From: Desulfobacteraceae bacterium
Lineage (GTDB): Bacteria > Desulfobacterota > Desulfobacteria > Desulfobacterales > SURF-7
Assembly (NCBI GenBank): GCA_003599865.1
Contig: QZKS01000054.1
Location: forward strand, 1-64,000
DNA length: 64,000 nt
Direction of reading: 5' to 3'
In this document: positions 44,021-53,905 of the stretch, piece by piece
How the letters are laid out: each line of letters opens with the position of its first letter
How positions within the stretch are numbered: the first letter of the stretch is position 1
Position numbers and translations under genes: made by a program
The notes under the pieces: generated by a model
The model's input: the letters and a program-made list of their open reading frames with translations, nothing else
Told to the model about the DNA's origin: nothing
Database searches by the model: none

Positions 44021-45445
44021 TTATCGTTCGGAAACCCGGTATTGGATTTTTACCGTCTCATTCTGCCCGGACGCTAGTTTCAAAGGAGTTTCCACCGCAA
44101 TCCCGGCAAAAATAATACCGCTTTTCTCAACAATATCAATCGGCACTCTTTTGGTGTATATGGTCTTGATATCCTTCAGCCGCAGGCTTCTTCCGGAAAT
44201 ACGAACAGTCGGCGGCATCACTTGTACGGAACTCAGCAGCAGATTCGGCGGCATCTTTCCGACCCAGTCCACCTGTACCGGAAAATCCTTTGTCACGATG
44301 GAATCAATCAGCGCATCGACCTTTGACGGCGAGATCTGGTTCAATGTAATACCGGGCGGCAATTGAATGTTCTTCGATGTCAGATTGAATGTGTTTTCTC
44401 CGATATTGACATTTTCCAGGTTAATCTCCACATAAAGCTTGGTTGAACTGACGGAACGAAGCAGTGCCGTTGAACCGCTAATCTGCAACTGGACGTTATT
44501 CGTGGATACCTGAACAACCTCCATTCCCGGCTGCCGGTTTTTAAATTGAATCGGCGCCTCCATATTGATCAGGGTATCCGACCTCCTTAAAAAATTGCTC
44601 CAGATGCTGGCAATAAAAATAATCGACAGGAGGGCTGCAATGCTTAACTGGAATGTCTCTTTCCGGACAATCCCGGTAACCTTTTTCTTCCCGAGATGCA
44701 TATCGATATAATGATTCAAATCCCGTTCCCGTTTGATCGTTTTAAAGGTCGCCCCTTTTACAATGGTGACGCTGCCTCTTTCCTCTGAAACAACCACGAT
44801 GAGGGCATCCGACACCTCCGCCAGCCCTGCCGCAGCCCTGTGCCGTGTTCCAAAATGGGAAGGCAGATCCTTGCGTTCCGACAGCGGTAAAATACAGGCC
44901 ACTTCAGAGATCCTGTCCCCTTCAATAATAATGGCTCCGTCATGAACCGGATTGTTGTGCCAGAAAATCGTCTTCAGCATTTCCCGGGAGACCCGCCCCT
45001 GCCAGGGAATACCTCTCTGGACGACACTGTACAGGTTTTCCCTTCCGGGAAAAACGATCAGCGCACCGATCTTTTTTTCCGCCAGCTCAAAAATGGTTTT
45101 AACGATGGTTTCAGCAGGAGCAACCCTGCTGATTGTCGGAATTCCCCAGAGTATGTTTTTCCAGTTGGTGGCTTGAAAAACCCCGCGGATTTCATTCTGG
45201 AAGATCACAATAATGATAATGGCGGCCACCGTCATAATGCCCTGAATGAGCCAGCTGGTTACCACCAGCCCTAAGTAGACGGCGATCTGCTGAAAAAACA
45301 AAAGCCCCGTAATCCCCATCATGACCCGGAAGGTTGTCGTACCCTGAAACAAAACATAGATGCGGAACAGGATATAGCTGTTGATGACAATATCAATAAA
45401 ATCCTGCCATCGTAAATTTTGAATAAAAGAAAAAATAGTCTCCAT
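44021..45445 (-). CDS. Fused membrane diadenylate cyclase (CdaA) and YbbR (CdaR) protein
   Basis: The 474-residue protein has three N-terminal membrane segments (about 15-82), a DAC domain with both catalytic motifs, Asp-Gly-Ala (residues 169-171 in PVHDGA) and Arg-His-Arg (201-203 in GTRHRAA), a fourth membrane segment (267-285) and then about 190 residues of YbbR repeats to the end. It makes c-di-AMP from two ATP. In Firmicutes the cyclase CdaA and its regulator CdaR/YbbR are separate genes; here they form one chain, with YbbR placed outside the membrane. It starts two bases before the DUF2914 gene stop. Confidence 0.9.
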   Translation of the reverse strand: METIFSFIQNLRWQDFIDIVINSYILFRIYVLFQGTTTFRVMMGITGLLFFQQIAVYLGLVVTSWLIQGIMTVAAIIIIVIFQNEIRGVFQATNWKNILWGIPTISRVAPAETIVKTIFELAEKKIGALIVFPGRENLYSVVQRGIPWQGRVSREMLKTIFWHNNPVHDGAIIIEGDRISEVACILPLSERKDLPSHFGTRHRAAAGLAEVSDALIVVVSEERGSVTIVKGATFKTIKRERDLNHYIDMHLGKKKVTGIVRKETFQLSIAALLSIIFIASIWSNFLRRSDTLINMEAPIQFKNRQPGMEVVQVSTNNVQLQISGSTALLRSVSSTKLYVEINLENVNIGENTFNLTSKNIQLPPGITLNQISPSKVDALIDSIVTKDFPVQVDWVGKMPPNLLLSSVQVMPPTVRISGRSLRLKDIKTIYTKRVPIDIVEKSGIIFAGIAVETPLKLASGQNETVKIQYRVSER

Positions 45446-45447
45446 GT

Positions 45448-45891
45448 TTAATCAACTACGCTGAATCTTAAAGTTTTCAAAACATTCCCATCCATATCGG
45501 CAATCTCGACCCGCCATGGCCCTTTATCGGTTTCCCGCAAAGAAATGGAGCTGACGGTCGACCAGCGCGGAGGCTTGACAACCAGCTTGATTCCGGCGAC
45601 ATGGTTATCCCTCCTGATCCAGTTATGGAAAATTTGAGTGGATGAACCAATGCCATCGATTTCCGCAAAACAAAACGCCTTGTCTTTTGCAACCGAAAAG
45701 ACGGCTGTCGGGTTGACCGGCTGGAGGTTATTCATCTCCTCGCAGATTTGCGCCCGAACCACGGTCAACTTGTCCGCTGTCCCCGCGGCTGGTGAGGGTT
45801 CTTTCGGATCACAGAAACCGGCATTTCCGGTGTATCCGATCGCAGCAACTGCTGCGATCAGCCCGATAACGATTCTTCTGATAAAACGCAT
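45448..45891 (-). CDS. DUF2914 domain exported protein
   Basis: The 147-residue protein starts MRFIRRIVIGLIAAVAAIGY, a signal peptide or anchor, then has the DUF2914 pattern: RAQICEEMNNLQPVNP ... CFAEIDG ... FHNWIRRD ... PPRWSTVSSISL ... GPWRVEIADMDGNVLKTLRF. The domain's function is unknown. ATG 45891 is chosen for GGGAG upstream. It lies between yitT-like and cdaA-ybbR genes in one tight leftward operon. Confidence 0.82.
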   Translation of the reverse strand: MRFIRRIVIGLIAAVAAIGYTGNAGFCDPKEPSPAAGTADKLTVVRAQICEEMNNLQPVNPTAVFSVAKDKAFCFAEIDGIGSSTQIFHNWIRRDNHVAGIKLVVKPPRWSTVSSISLRETDKGPWRVEIADMDGNVLKTLRFSVVD

Positions 45892-45908
45892 TCCCTTCTC
45901 CCTTCCGA

Positions 45909-46814
45909 TCACCAGTGCGGCTGGTTTCCGATACGTTTTCCCATGACTTCCAATGTATCACTGACCACGAGAAATGCCAGAGGATCGATCTTGCGGACAA
46001 GATCCTTGAGGCGTGAAAGTTCCTGGAAAGCGATGATCGTATACAGGATGTTTTCCCGTTTGCCGGAAAAACCGCCTTCCCCGTGAATGACGGTGATCCC
46101 GCGGTTCAGACTGTTCATGATCTCACCGGATATTTCCTTCCATTTTGATGAAATGATCAATACCGATTTCCGCTGGCTCAAACCCGTAACCACAAGATTT
46201 AAAATATTTGAACTCACAAACAGAAAAATAAGCGCATAGAGTGCCGACTCCAAAGAAATCATCACCGCTGCAATACCCAGCAGGATGACATTAAAAGCAA
46301 GCACCGTTGTCCCCAGCTTGACGGAGAACCGCTTCATCATGATAATGGAAAGAATATCGGTTCCGCCGGATGATCCGTATGACCGGAGAATACAACCGGA
46401 ACCGCCGCCGAATATAATGCCTGCAAGAAGTGAGCTGAGAATCGGCTCCTGCAGGAGCAAGGGCCGGATCGGGATGGACAGGGCCAGGGTAAAAATGATC
46501 AGCCCGACCACACTGTAAATAAAAAACCGTTTCCCCACATACAGCCAGCCCAGCAGAAACAGCGGAATATTTAACAACAGATAGATGGAGCTTACGGACA
46601 AGCCGCTAAAAAAATAGGAAATCAGAATCGCCATGCCGGTAACACCGCTGCTGATGAAATTTTGAGGGATCAGAATACCATTCACCGACACCGCACACAG
46701 AACGCTCCCCGCGGTGATCAAGGACAGGTTTATGCCGATTGTGGCAAGCAGCCGGACCAATGGCTTCTTCCGGCCGGACTCGACGGCTCCCCTATTTTGA
46801 TCCGCTTTCAACAC
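45909..46814 (-). CDS. YitT-family membrane protein with DUF2179 domain
   Basis: The 301-residue protein has five to six membrane segments (the first at INLSLITAGSVLCAVSVNGI), GSSGGTDILSIIM typical of YitT, and a C-terminal cytoplasmic DUF2179 domain (GITVIHGEGGFSGKRENILY). The start is placed at GTG 46814, seven bases after GGGAG; the more upstream TTG has no such site. YitT proteins are widespread and poorly understood. It is the first gene of the operon leading to the diadenylate cyclase. Confidence 0.85.
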   Translation of the reverse strand: MLKADQNRGAVESGRKKPLVRLLATIGINLSLITAGSVLCAVSVNGILIPQNFISSGVTGMAILISYFFSGLSVSSIYLLLNIPLFLLGWLYVGKRFFIYSVVGLIIFTLALSIPIRPLLLQEPILSSLLAGIIFGGGSGCILRSYGSSGGTDILSIIMMKRFSVKLGTTVLAFNVILLGIAAVMISLESALYALIFLFVSSNILNLVVTGLSQRKSVLIISSKWKEISGEIMNSLNRGITVIHGEGGFSGKRENILYTIIAFQELSRLKDLVRKIDPLAFLVVSDTLEVMGKRIGNQPHW

Positions 46815-47247
46815 GGAAAGGCTCCCTTGGGTTCGATTGACGGAACAATGACGCTGAATCAAAAGAATGCATCAACAACTCGAAAGCAGCACACCCCACA
46901 AGAAACAACACTAAGATGGCGTGAATTTCATCTCGCGGCCTGCCTGAATGCTGACTCCAATATCATTTTTCACGAATCAAAGCAATTGGAATACCAAAAT
47001 CATTTTCCCTGAAAACACGGAATTCAATGGCTCATCAGACCTGCTTGAGACATTCTGCTTCCGATTTCTGTTCCTTACCTCTGTCTGCAAAATCATGTTG
47101 AAAAACCGCCCGTATCCGCCCATGCTCCGGCATACAATTAAAATGGCATATAATATTAAACCGTTATAACAATGCGCTGCGCGGCTGCCGGACAGGCGGG
47201 AATGGCGGAACCGTTGATCGCCGCAACCGGAAAAGGGCTACCGGCTG
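46815..47247. other. Gene-free gap between divergent yitT and OB-like genes
   Basis: Nothing coding is supported in this stretch; short open frames lack ribosome-binding sites and family features. It ends at the sigma-54 promoter of the OB-like gene. No clear enhancer palindrome was found. Confidence 0.4.
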
Positions 47248-47262
47248 TGGCATGCCGATTGC
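47248..47262 (+). promoter_or_regulatory. Sigma-54 promoter of the OB-like gene at 47325
   Basis: TGGCAT-GCCGA-TTGC followed by A differs from consensus by one base and is spaced correctly. It lies 62 bp upstream of the ATG at 47325. Confidence 0.8.
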
Positions 47263-47324
47263 AAAAGTCTTTTCGGACTGTTACTGAATTCAATCAAACG
47301 GAACAATATCAGATATCCAGCCAA

Positions 47325-47606
47325 ATGAAGAAAAAGAAAAAAATAACCATCCGCGGAATCGTGATCCCTGAAACCTGGAATGACGCCGGAGAAATCAGCA
47401 CGCTCTCCATTGTCACGTATACGGAGAAAAAATATCTGGTTGTGGAGAACAAAGAGGCAAAAAAATTAAAAGGGTTTTTACGAAAAAAGGTGATCGCGGA
47501 AGGAATGATGACGGAAAACGGTGAACAGAAGAATATTGTTATTGAACGGTTTGAACGGGATGAATTCAAACCGGATGGTTCCGCACAACAGCCCGCCGTC
47601 AAATAG
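47325..47606 (+). CDS. Small OB-like protein, paralog of the protein at 2852
   Basis: The 93-residue protein starts MKKKKKITIRGIVIPETWND and matches the 84-residue protein at 2852 along its length (G-I-V-I-P-x3-W-x-x-x-G, T-E-K-K-Y-L-V, L-R-K-K-V-I-A-E-G), with an extra tail after residue 80. The ATG at 47325 has no clear ribosome-binding site but upstream codons do not resemble the family. It has a sigma-54 promoter and lies 167 bp before a sigma-54 activator gene. The function is unknown; nucleic-acid or ligand binding is suggested by the OB-like pattern. Confidence 0.78.
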   Translation: MKKKKKITIRGIVIPETWNDAGEISTLSIVTYTEKKYLVVENKEAKKLKGFLRKKVIAEGMMTENGEQKNIVIERFERDEFKPDGSAQQPAVK

Positions 47607-47773
47607 TCCGGACTGTGTTTACGCATTTGCTCTTATATAATGAACCACTGCATCCAAACCCACAATAAAGATTTACCTTTTTCTTGACAAAAAGAACCAA
47701 CTCCATCTAAAGAATAAACCAATAATGCCTTGCAATCTGATCGATCGTCCTCTATCCGGGATCAAAATGTAAT

Positions 47774-49177
47774 ATGAACCGAGTGCTTATCATATCAGGC
47801 AATACGGAAATTATTTCCACCATCCAGAGCGTGCTCTCCGAAGAATTCGAAGTTGAAAATTCCGATTCCATCCGACAGGCCCTTGAAATCCATACCAACA
47901 GGCCGTTTGATCTGATTTTTATCGATCTTCAGGAATTTAAAAATGCCAACGGGGAGGCGCCCCTCCACGACGTGATGATCGATTTTCAGGATGCCAATCC
48001 CATGATCGAGTATGCGGTTCTGACATCACAATCCGCCATTCGGGAAGCATTTAAAGCGGTAAAGGCAGGTGCCGGCGATTATATCACCTATCCCCTTGAC
48101 CCCGAAGAAATCCGGCTGGTGGTTACGGCCTTTAAAGAAGCCTATGCCAGGGATCATGAATTGACATATCTGCGGAATCGTTTCTGGAAAACCGAATGGA
48201 TTGATGTGATTCACACGCGAAACCCTCACATGATGAATATTTATGAAACCATCCGGTCTGTGGCACCGACAATTGCCAACATATTGCTGCTCGGTGAAAC
48301 AGGGACGGGAAAAGGGCTTCTGGCCCGCCTGATCCATATCCACAGCAACCGGAATGACAAACCCTTTCTCTCCGTTCATTGCGGCGCCATACCGGACACG
48401 CTGCTGGAAAGCGAACTGTTCGGACATGAAAAAGGCGCATTTACCGGTGCCGTACGAAGAAAAGCCGGCAAGTTCGAGATCGCGGACGGCGGAACCATCT
48501 TTCTGGATGAAATCGGTACCATTTCCTCATCCGCCCAGGTGAAGCTTTTACAGGTACTTCAGGACAAGACATTCAGCCGTGTCGGGGGCGAAGAACCCCT
48601 GAAAGCGGATGTCCGTATTATTGCCGCCACCAATGCGGATCTGAAAGAACTTGCCGCACAGGGCCGGTTCCGAAAAGATCTCTACTACCGGCTGAATGTA
48701 TTTCCGATTGTCATTCCGCCTCTCCGGCAGCGTGTTGAGGATATTCCGCACATGGTTGAAGTTTTTCTGAAAAAACTCAACCAGCAGTATGGCAAGAACA
48801 TTCAAAAACTCCATCCCAAGGTCATCGAAGCATTGAAACGATATGAATGGCCGGGCAATATCCGGGAACTGGAAAATGTTCTGGAGCGCTCCTATATCCT
48901 GGAAAAAAATGGTACGCTGATGCCCCCGAGCTTTCCGTTGGAGATCATGTCTCCTGATTTTATCAGTGCCTTTCTGCAGGAGCCCGGCGGGCCGCTATCC
49001 CTGAATGAGGCAAGACGACTGGCACTGGAGGATTTCGAACAGCTTTACGTCAAAAACCTGATCGCCCGCAACAAAGGCAAGATCAATCTGTCGGCAAAAG
49101 AGGCCCAAATCACCCCGCGCCAGCTGAACAGGCTCATGTCCCGCTACAGAATTAAAAAATCCGAATATCGATCCTGA
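47774..49177 (+). CDS. Sigma-54 activator with degenerate receiver domain (paralog of 4744)
   Basis: The 467-residue protein has the same layout as the activator at 4744: receiver-like domain (1-125), AAA+ domain with GETGTGKG, GAFTGA and IFLDEIG, and a C-terminal HTH (EAQITPRQLNRLMSRYRIKK). Asp51 (IFIDLQ) is present, but the acidic pair after beta-1 is missing (VLIISGN) and the beta-5 Lys is replaced (YITYPLD), as in its paralog. A segment of about 20 residues is inserted before beta-4. No kinase gene is nearby. Its position beside a sigma-54-controlled OB-like gene suggests it controls that gene. Confidence 0.9.
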   Translation: MNRVLIISGNTEIISTIQSVLSEEFEVENSDSIRQALEIHTNRPFDLIFIDLQEFKNANGEAPLHDVMIDFQDANPMIEYAVLTSQSAIREAFKAVKAGAGDYITYPLDPEEIRLVVTAFKEAYARDHELTYLRNRFWKTEWIDVIHTRNPHMMNIYETIRSVAPTIANILLLGETGTGKGLLARLIHIHSNRNDKPFLSVHCGAIPDTLLESELFGHEKGAFTGAVRRKAGKFEIADGGTIFLDEIGTISSSAQVKLLQVLQDKTFSRVGGEEPLKADVRIIAATNADLKELAAQGRFRKDLYYRLNVFPIVIPPLRQRVEDIPHMVEVFLKKLNQQYGKNIQKLHPKVIEALKRYEWPGNIRELENVLERSYILEKNGTLMPPSFPLEIMSPDFISAFLQEPGGPLSLNEARRLALEDFEQLYVKNLIARNKGKINLSAKEAQITPRQLNRLMSRYRIKKSEYRS

Positions 49178-49326
49178 CAGGCTTCAGCGTCTGTGATATC
49201 CTCCTGCGTGATTGCCGGTTCACACGATCGGCAACAGGACAGACATGCTGAAACCGTTTTTTTCGGTTTGCCCGCAAGACGTTCCATGTCTCATCAATAC
49301 GGTAATCGGACACGGGAGGTCGCATA

Positions 49327-52300
49327 TCATCGTGGTGGCAGCTGCATGCACCCCGGACCGGCAATCAGACTTTTTCCTCCGGAAGCAGGGATGATGTCGA
49401 TCAGTGTACTGATTCTTTCTTTCAGTGCGGTCACATGCGAGATAATACCGATCAATTTTCCATCCTGATGAAGACCGGCAAGTGTCTCCAGGGCGGTTTC
49501 CATCACGTCCTCATCCAATGTGCCGAATCCTTCATCCAGAAACAGGGAGTCGACCCGCACCTTCCGGCCGGCCATTTGGGATAACCCCAGGGCCAGCGAA
49601 AGACTGACAATGAAGCTCTCACCACCGGACAAGTTCCGGGTGGATCGGATTTCACCGGCCTGATAACCGTCAACAACGCTGAGTTCCAGCGGCTGGATCG
49701 CATCCCGGATCAGAAGGTATCGGTCGGTCAATTTGGCAAGCTGCCTGTTGGCGTGGGATATCATCAATTCAAAGGTCAGGCCCTGGGCAAAATTCCGGTA
49801 CTTTTTCCCATCGGCCGAACCGATCAGGCTGTGAAGTTTTTCCCATCGGCGGCACTCATTCTTCCGGGCATCGATCAGCGCCTGCTTGTTCCGGATCTTC
49901 TCCCTGGCTGAGTCGTTTTCGATCAGTTTATGTTTCAATCCGGAGATATCATCCCGGATCTGTTTCAATGCATCTTCGATCTTTTGATATACCGCTGTGA
50001 GTTCTTCCCGCGTGGAATCGGTTACCTTTTTCTCCCGTTCCCGAGCCAGTCGATTTTCCCGATCCGTCTTCCGTGCCTGAATTTCCGTCATCCTGTCATC
50101 CAGCGCTTTGGCACGGGCCGCCAACCGGTTCCGTTCCACGGCAGGCAGGAGACCGGCAACAAATGACGGCTCATCCGGAAAACCCTTGCCCTCCCGATAA
50201 CGAATAAAATCAGACTCCCAAACCTGAAGTTCAGCGGCACTTTTCGAAATGCGCTCTTTCAATGAGTCCATACGCACTGTTGCAGCGTCCAATAATTGTT
50301 TGATGTTGTCCCGCTCTTTGCGAACCGTCTTTTCCCCTTGCGAAGCTTCCGAAACCAAGGTCTCCAGACCCGCTTCCTCTGCATCCGGCATTTTTTGGCC
50401 GAACAATTCCCTGCGTTCCGCCAACCGGCCCTCATATTCCGCCTTCAGAACGCCAATCGCATTCTGCTTTTCCGTCATGGATTGGTTTCGGGTTTCGATC
50501 ACCGCATGGAGCCGATTCATTTCACTGTCCAGTTCCATCTGCTGTTTTTCCATCTTTTCTTTCTTTTGCAGATTCTCCTGCCAGCTCGTGAGCCGATGTT
50601 TCAGATCAGACAACAATAATGAGGCATCGCCTTCCGGTATTTCACGGATACCGAAGGGCAGCAGCCGGATCAGTACGGCTGCTTTCCATCGGGCAAACCC
50701 TTCATCGGCCTTCGCAAGTTCGCCCGTGATCCGGACCAGGCCGTTTTCTGCATCCTTCATTTCATTCAGGGCTTCGGCAACCCGCTTCTCTGCAACAGCA
50801 ACTGTTGCAGAAACATCCTTTTCCGAAGATTCCAGATCCTTGATGCCCGACTCAAACCGCTCGGCTTTGCGTATCAAACCGGAAAGAGCCTGTATCCTTT
50901 TTTCGGTTTCATCAACCGCAGGTACATTTCCCTCGGCATACGGATGTTTTTCAGAACCACATAACGGGCAGGGCTTGCCATCCTCAAGCCGGATTCTTTC
51001 CGATTCCAGGTCCGCAATCTTGCGGTGGAATGCCACCTCCCGAAGCAGAGATTCGTTTTCCGCGCGATATTCCCGAAGAAGACGGTCTCCCAGAAGACCG
51101 GCCAGTTCCGCCTTTTTCAGGACAACCTTCTTCTTTACGGCTTCATTTTCCTGGTTTCGGCCGGCCCATTCTCCGTTGCGAACGGAAGCAGTCTGTGAAG
51201 CGGTCTCCGAACGGCTTTTTGCCGATGCCAAGGCCTGTTTTTTTTCGGAAATATCCTGAAAGGCGGCCCGCAGATGATTGATCTGCTCTTCAATGCCGGC
51301 CAGTTGAACCACAAGCGACTCATCCCCGGCATTGGCCGACAGATAAGCCTCAATTGCCGCCAGAGCCTTCCGGTCTTTTTCCCGTATTGCTGTTTTCCGG
51401 TCCAGATCCGTCCGGCAGACGGCGATCTGATCGGCTATCTTCCGGCAATCCGCTTCACCGGCATGGATCGATTTTTTTCTGTCCGATATCTGCTGGTCCA
51501 GCATGCGTACTTTTTGAATCAGGGGCGCCAGCGATTTCTGCTTTTCCTTAGCCTTGGCTGTTTCAGCCTCCGCGTTTTTCAGCAATTCCTCTTTCTGCGC
51601 TGCCGATGCCCGTATTCCGGGAAAAGCCGCCTCATCATTCTGTAGCGCATTCCGGTCAGACTCCTGCTGCTTGCGGATGGAAAGCAGCGTGGCATACACC
51701 CCTTCCAGTTCTGCTGCTTTTTGCGCACGGTTGAGCTTTTCCCTTTCCGGTAAAAAGGCGTCGGAAGCGGTAGCTGCCGCTTCCGCTTCCTTTACAATCA
51801 ACATCATTTCATTTTGCTGGGTATGAATTCCGGTAAGCCATTCCATGGCTTTCCCGGTTTCCTGAAAATTCACTATTGCCGCTGCTTCTGATTTTTTCTT
51901 TTCGGAAAGCTCCCGGCTGATCTCCGCTTCCTGCTGTTCATCCAGGACATGAATTCCTGAGGTTTCCGCCTGAAGGAGTTGCAATTTGTCACGCTCTTCC
52001 CGCAGCTTTTCATGGACACGTTGCGAAATTTCCGTATAGATTTCCGTGCCGGTGATCTGCTCCAGAATCTTAGACTTCTGCTCTATATCCGCCTTTAAAA
52101 AAGTATCAAACCCTCCTTGCGCCAGAAGGATGGAGCGGGTGAAACGATCAAAATCCATCCCGGTTTTTTCTTCAATGACCGCAGCGACATCCCGCTTTTT
52201 GGATTCAAGTATCCGACCGCTTTGGGCATCGGCTATTTCATGACTGGCATCCAGCAGGTTTCCTTCCGGCTTTTTATGCGCCCGGTGCTGTGCCCAATGG

Positions 52301-52581
52301 CATCGGAATGTGCCTGCCTGCGAGGCAAAGGTTACCTCCGCATAGCATTCTCCGGTGAGCCGGGACATGATCTCGTTGCTGCTTCTGGTAATCCTGCCAA
52401 GACGCGGCGTGGCTCCATAAAGTGCCAGACAGATTGCATCCAGGATCGTTGATTTGCCGGCACCGGTCGGCCCGGCCAGAGCAAAGATTCCGTTTGAAAC
52501 ATATTCCGGATATGAAAAGTCAATCAGCCACTCTCCATAAAGTGAATTCAGATTTTTAAATCGAAGCGCAAGAATCTTCAT
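49327..52581 (-). CDS. sbcC: Exonuclease subunit SbcC (Rad50-like)
   Basis: The 1084-residue ATPase has Walker A GPTGAGKST near residue 40, two long coiled coils separated by the zinc hook CPLCG (near residue 540), the signature LSGGESFIVSL and Walker B SLFLDEGFGTLDED. With SbcD it cuts hairpin and cruciform DNA and protein-blocked ends. It starts 11 bp after the sbcD stop. The downstream activator gene at 47774 is convergent; no strong terminator is seen between them. Confidence 0.96.
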   Translation of the reverse strand: MKILALRFKNLNSLYGEWLIDFSYPEYVSNGIFALAGPTGAGKSTILDAICLALYGATPRLGRITRSSNEIMSRLTGECYAEVTFASQAGTFRCHWAQHRAHKKPEGNLLDASHEIADAQSGRILESKKRDVAAVIEEKTGMDFDRFTRSILLAQGGFDTFLKADIEQKSKILEQITGTEIYTEISQRVHEKLREERDKLQLLQAETSGIHVLDEQQEAEISRELSEKKKSEAAAIVNFQETGKAMEWLTGIHTQQNEMMLIVKEAEAAATASDAFLPEREKLNRAQKAAELEGVYATLLSIRKQQESDRNALQNDEAAFPGIRASAAQKEELLKNAEAETAKAKEKQKSLAPLIQKVRMLDQQISDRKKSIHAGEADCRKIADQIAVCRTDLDRKTAIREKDRKALAAIEAYLSANAGDESLVVQLAGIEEQINHLRAAFQDISEKKQALASAKSRSETASQTASVRNGEWAGRNQENEAVKKKVVLKKAELAGLLGDRLLREYRAENESLLREVAFHRKIADLESERIRLEDGKPCPLCGSEKHPYAEGNVPAVDETEKRIQALSGLIRKAERFESGIKDLESSEKDVSATVAVAEKRVAEALNEMKDAENGLVRITGELAKADEGFARWKAAVLIRLLPFGIREIPEGDASLLLSDLKHRLTSWQENLQKKEKMEKQQMELDSEMNRLHAVIETRNQSMTEKQNAIGVLKAEYEGRLAERRELFGQKMPDAEEAGLETLVSEASQGEKTVRKERDNIKQLLDAATVRMDSLKERISKSAAELQVWESDFIRYREGKGFPDEPSFVAGLLPAVERNRLAARAKALDDRMTEIQARKTDRENRLAREREKKVTDSTREELTAVYQKIEDALKQIRDDISGLKHKLIENDSAREKIRNKQALIDARKNECRRWEKLHSLIGSADGKKYRNFAQGLTFELMISHANRQLAKLTDRYLLIRDAIQPLELSVVDGYQAGEIRSTRNLSGGESFIVSLSLALGLSQMAGRKVRVDSLFLDEGFGTLDEDVMETALETLAGLHQDGKLIGIISHVTALKERISTLIDIIPASGGKSLIAGPGCMQLPPR

Positions 52582-52592
52582 GATCAGCCTTT

Positions 52593-53810
52593 TTATTCCG
52601 CATTGACGTCTTCTTCCTGGAGGGAGCGGATAATTTCATGATATAACTGCTTCATCTCAGGCCGGTCTGCTGAAGGTACGTCAGCGGCTTCCAGGCAGCG
52701 CTCAAACACATCATGAACATTCAGTTCGTCGAGTGTCTCATCTTCGCGCATGCAGCTGATCCGCTCCATTATCCGTCTGTTCTTGACCCGCCGAATTTCC
52801 ATGGCTGTTCCGGACAGGGACTCATCCAAAAGCTCCCGAAGATTCCCGATCATGTCGGAACCGGTATATTCGATCTCCAGCCAGGCAGTGCTTTCCTCCT
52901 TCCTGAGCTGAACTACTTTCTCCTGAATTTCATCAAGAGAGCCTACGATCCTCACCAGTGGCTGAAAACACGGAACCGGAATCTCCCTGACAGCCGGCGT
53001 TCTGCCGCTATCCCATTCCGCCACAATCACCTTCTTCTCCTGATTTGCCTCTCCGTACCCCATGGGAATCGGAGATCCGGAATACCGGAAGTGATTCTCG
53101 TTTCCCACGCATTGCGGCACATGGAGATGCCCCAGAGCCAGGTAATCAATGCATGACGGGAACAACTCCTTTCCGACATGAGCCAAAGAGCCGACATAGA
53201 GCTCCCGGACCCCGTCACCCTCCACTGTCCTGCCGCCTGCAGTGAAGAGATGCCCCATGGCAATGATGGGAATCTCTTTCCGCTTCCGCTCTGCTATGGC
53301 GCAAACATCCGCATAGTGATTCCGAATCCCCTCGATGAGTCTGGCATTTTTGTCATCCATGGTTTCCCCCGGCATTGCCATGCGGATATCCTTGTCCCGG
53401 AGATATGGCACGGCACAAACGATGGCCATCGGATCGTTATTGTCATTATTGAGAACAATAACCTGATCTTCCGGATCTTCTGTTTTTGCCCCGACCACAT
53501 ACACATTCAGTGCCCGCAAAAGCGCTTTGGGTGCATTCAGAAAAGAAGGAGAATCATGGTTTCCGGCAATGACGATGATGTAACGGCAGCAGGAGGCTGC
53601 AACCCTGCATAAAAAACGGTAATACAGCTCCTGGGCCCGGTTGCTGGGCGTGCTGGTGTCAAAAACATCTCCCGCAACCAGCAGGGCATCAATCGCCTGC
53701 TCCGCAATACGATCTGCCAGCCATTCCAGAAAAGCCGAAAATTCATCATATCGTTTTCGCCCATAGAGTGAGCGCCCCAGATGCCAGTCGGATGTGTGGA
53801 GTATTTTCAT
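52593..53810 (-). CDS. sbcD: Exonuclease subunit SbcD (Mre11-like)
   Basis: The 405-residue nuclease has the metallophosphoesterase motifs in order: HTSDWHLG, AGDVFDTS, IAGNHDSP, AMGHLFTAGG and LALGHLHVPQ. It provides the Mn-dependent nuclease of the SbcCD complex. The gene is upstream of sbcC in the same operon. ATG 53810 begins the standard MKILHTSDWHLG. Confidence 0.96.
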   Translation of the reverse strand: MKILHTSDWHLGRSLYGRKRYDEFSAFLEWLADRIAEQAIDALLVAGDVFDTSTPSNRAQELYYRFLCRVAASCCRYIIVIAGNHDSPSFLNAPKALLRALNVYVVGAKTEDPEDQVIVLNNDNNDPMAIVCAVPYLRDKDIRMAMPGETMDDKNARLIEGIRNHYADVCAIAERKRKEIPIIAMGHLFTAGGRTVEGDGVRELYVGSLAHVGKELFPSCIDYLALGHLHVPQCVGNENHFRYSGSPIPMGYGEANQEKKVIVAEWDSGRTPAVREIPVPCFQPLVRIVGSLDEIQEKVVQLRKEESTAWLEIEYTGSDMIGNLRELLDESLSGTAMEIRRVKNRRIMERISCMREDETLDELNVHDVFERCLEAADVPSADRPEMKQLYHEIIRSLQEEDVNAE

Positions 53811-53905
53811 CGGCAGGAAAATCCTTTTGATTGCAATTCATTCATAAAAATCGGGCCGGTTTCCGGTTTCTTTTATCCGGCGGCCAAAACAGAATGTTCA
53901 TCTTT

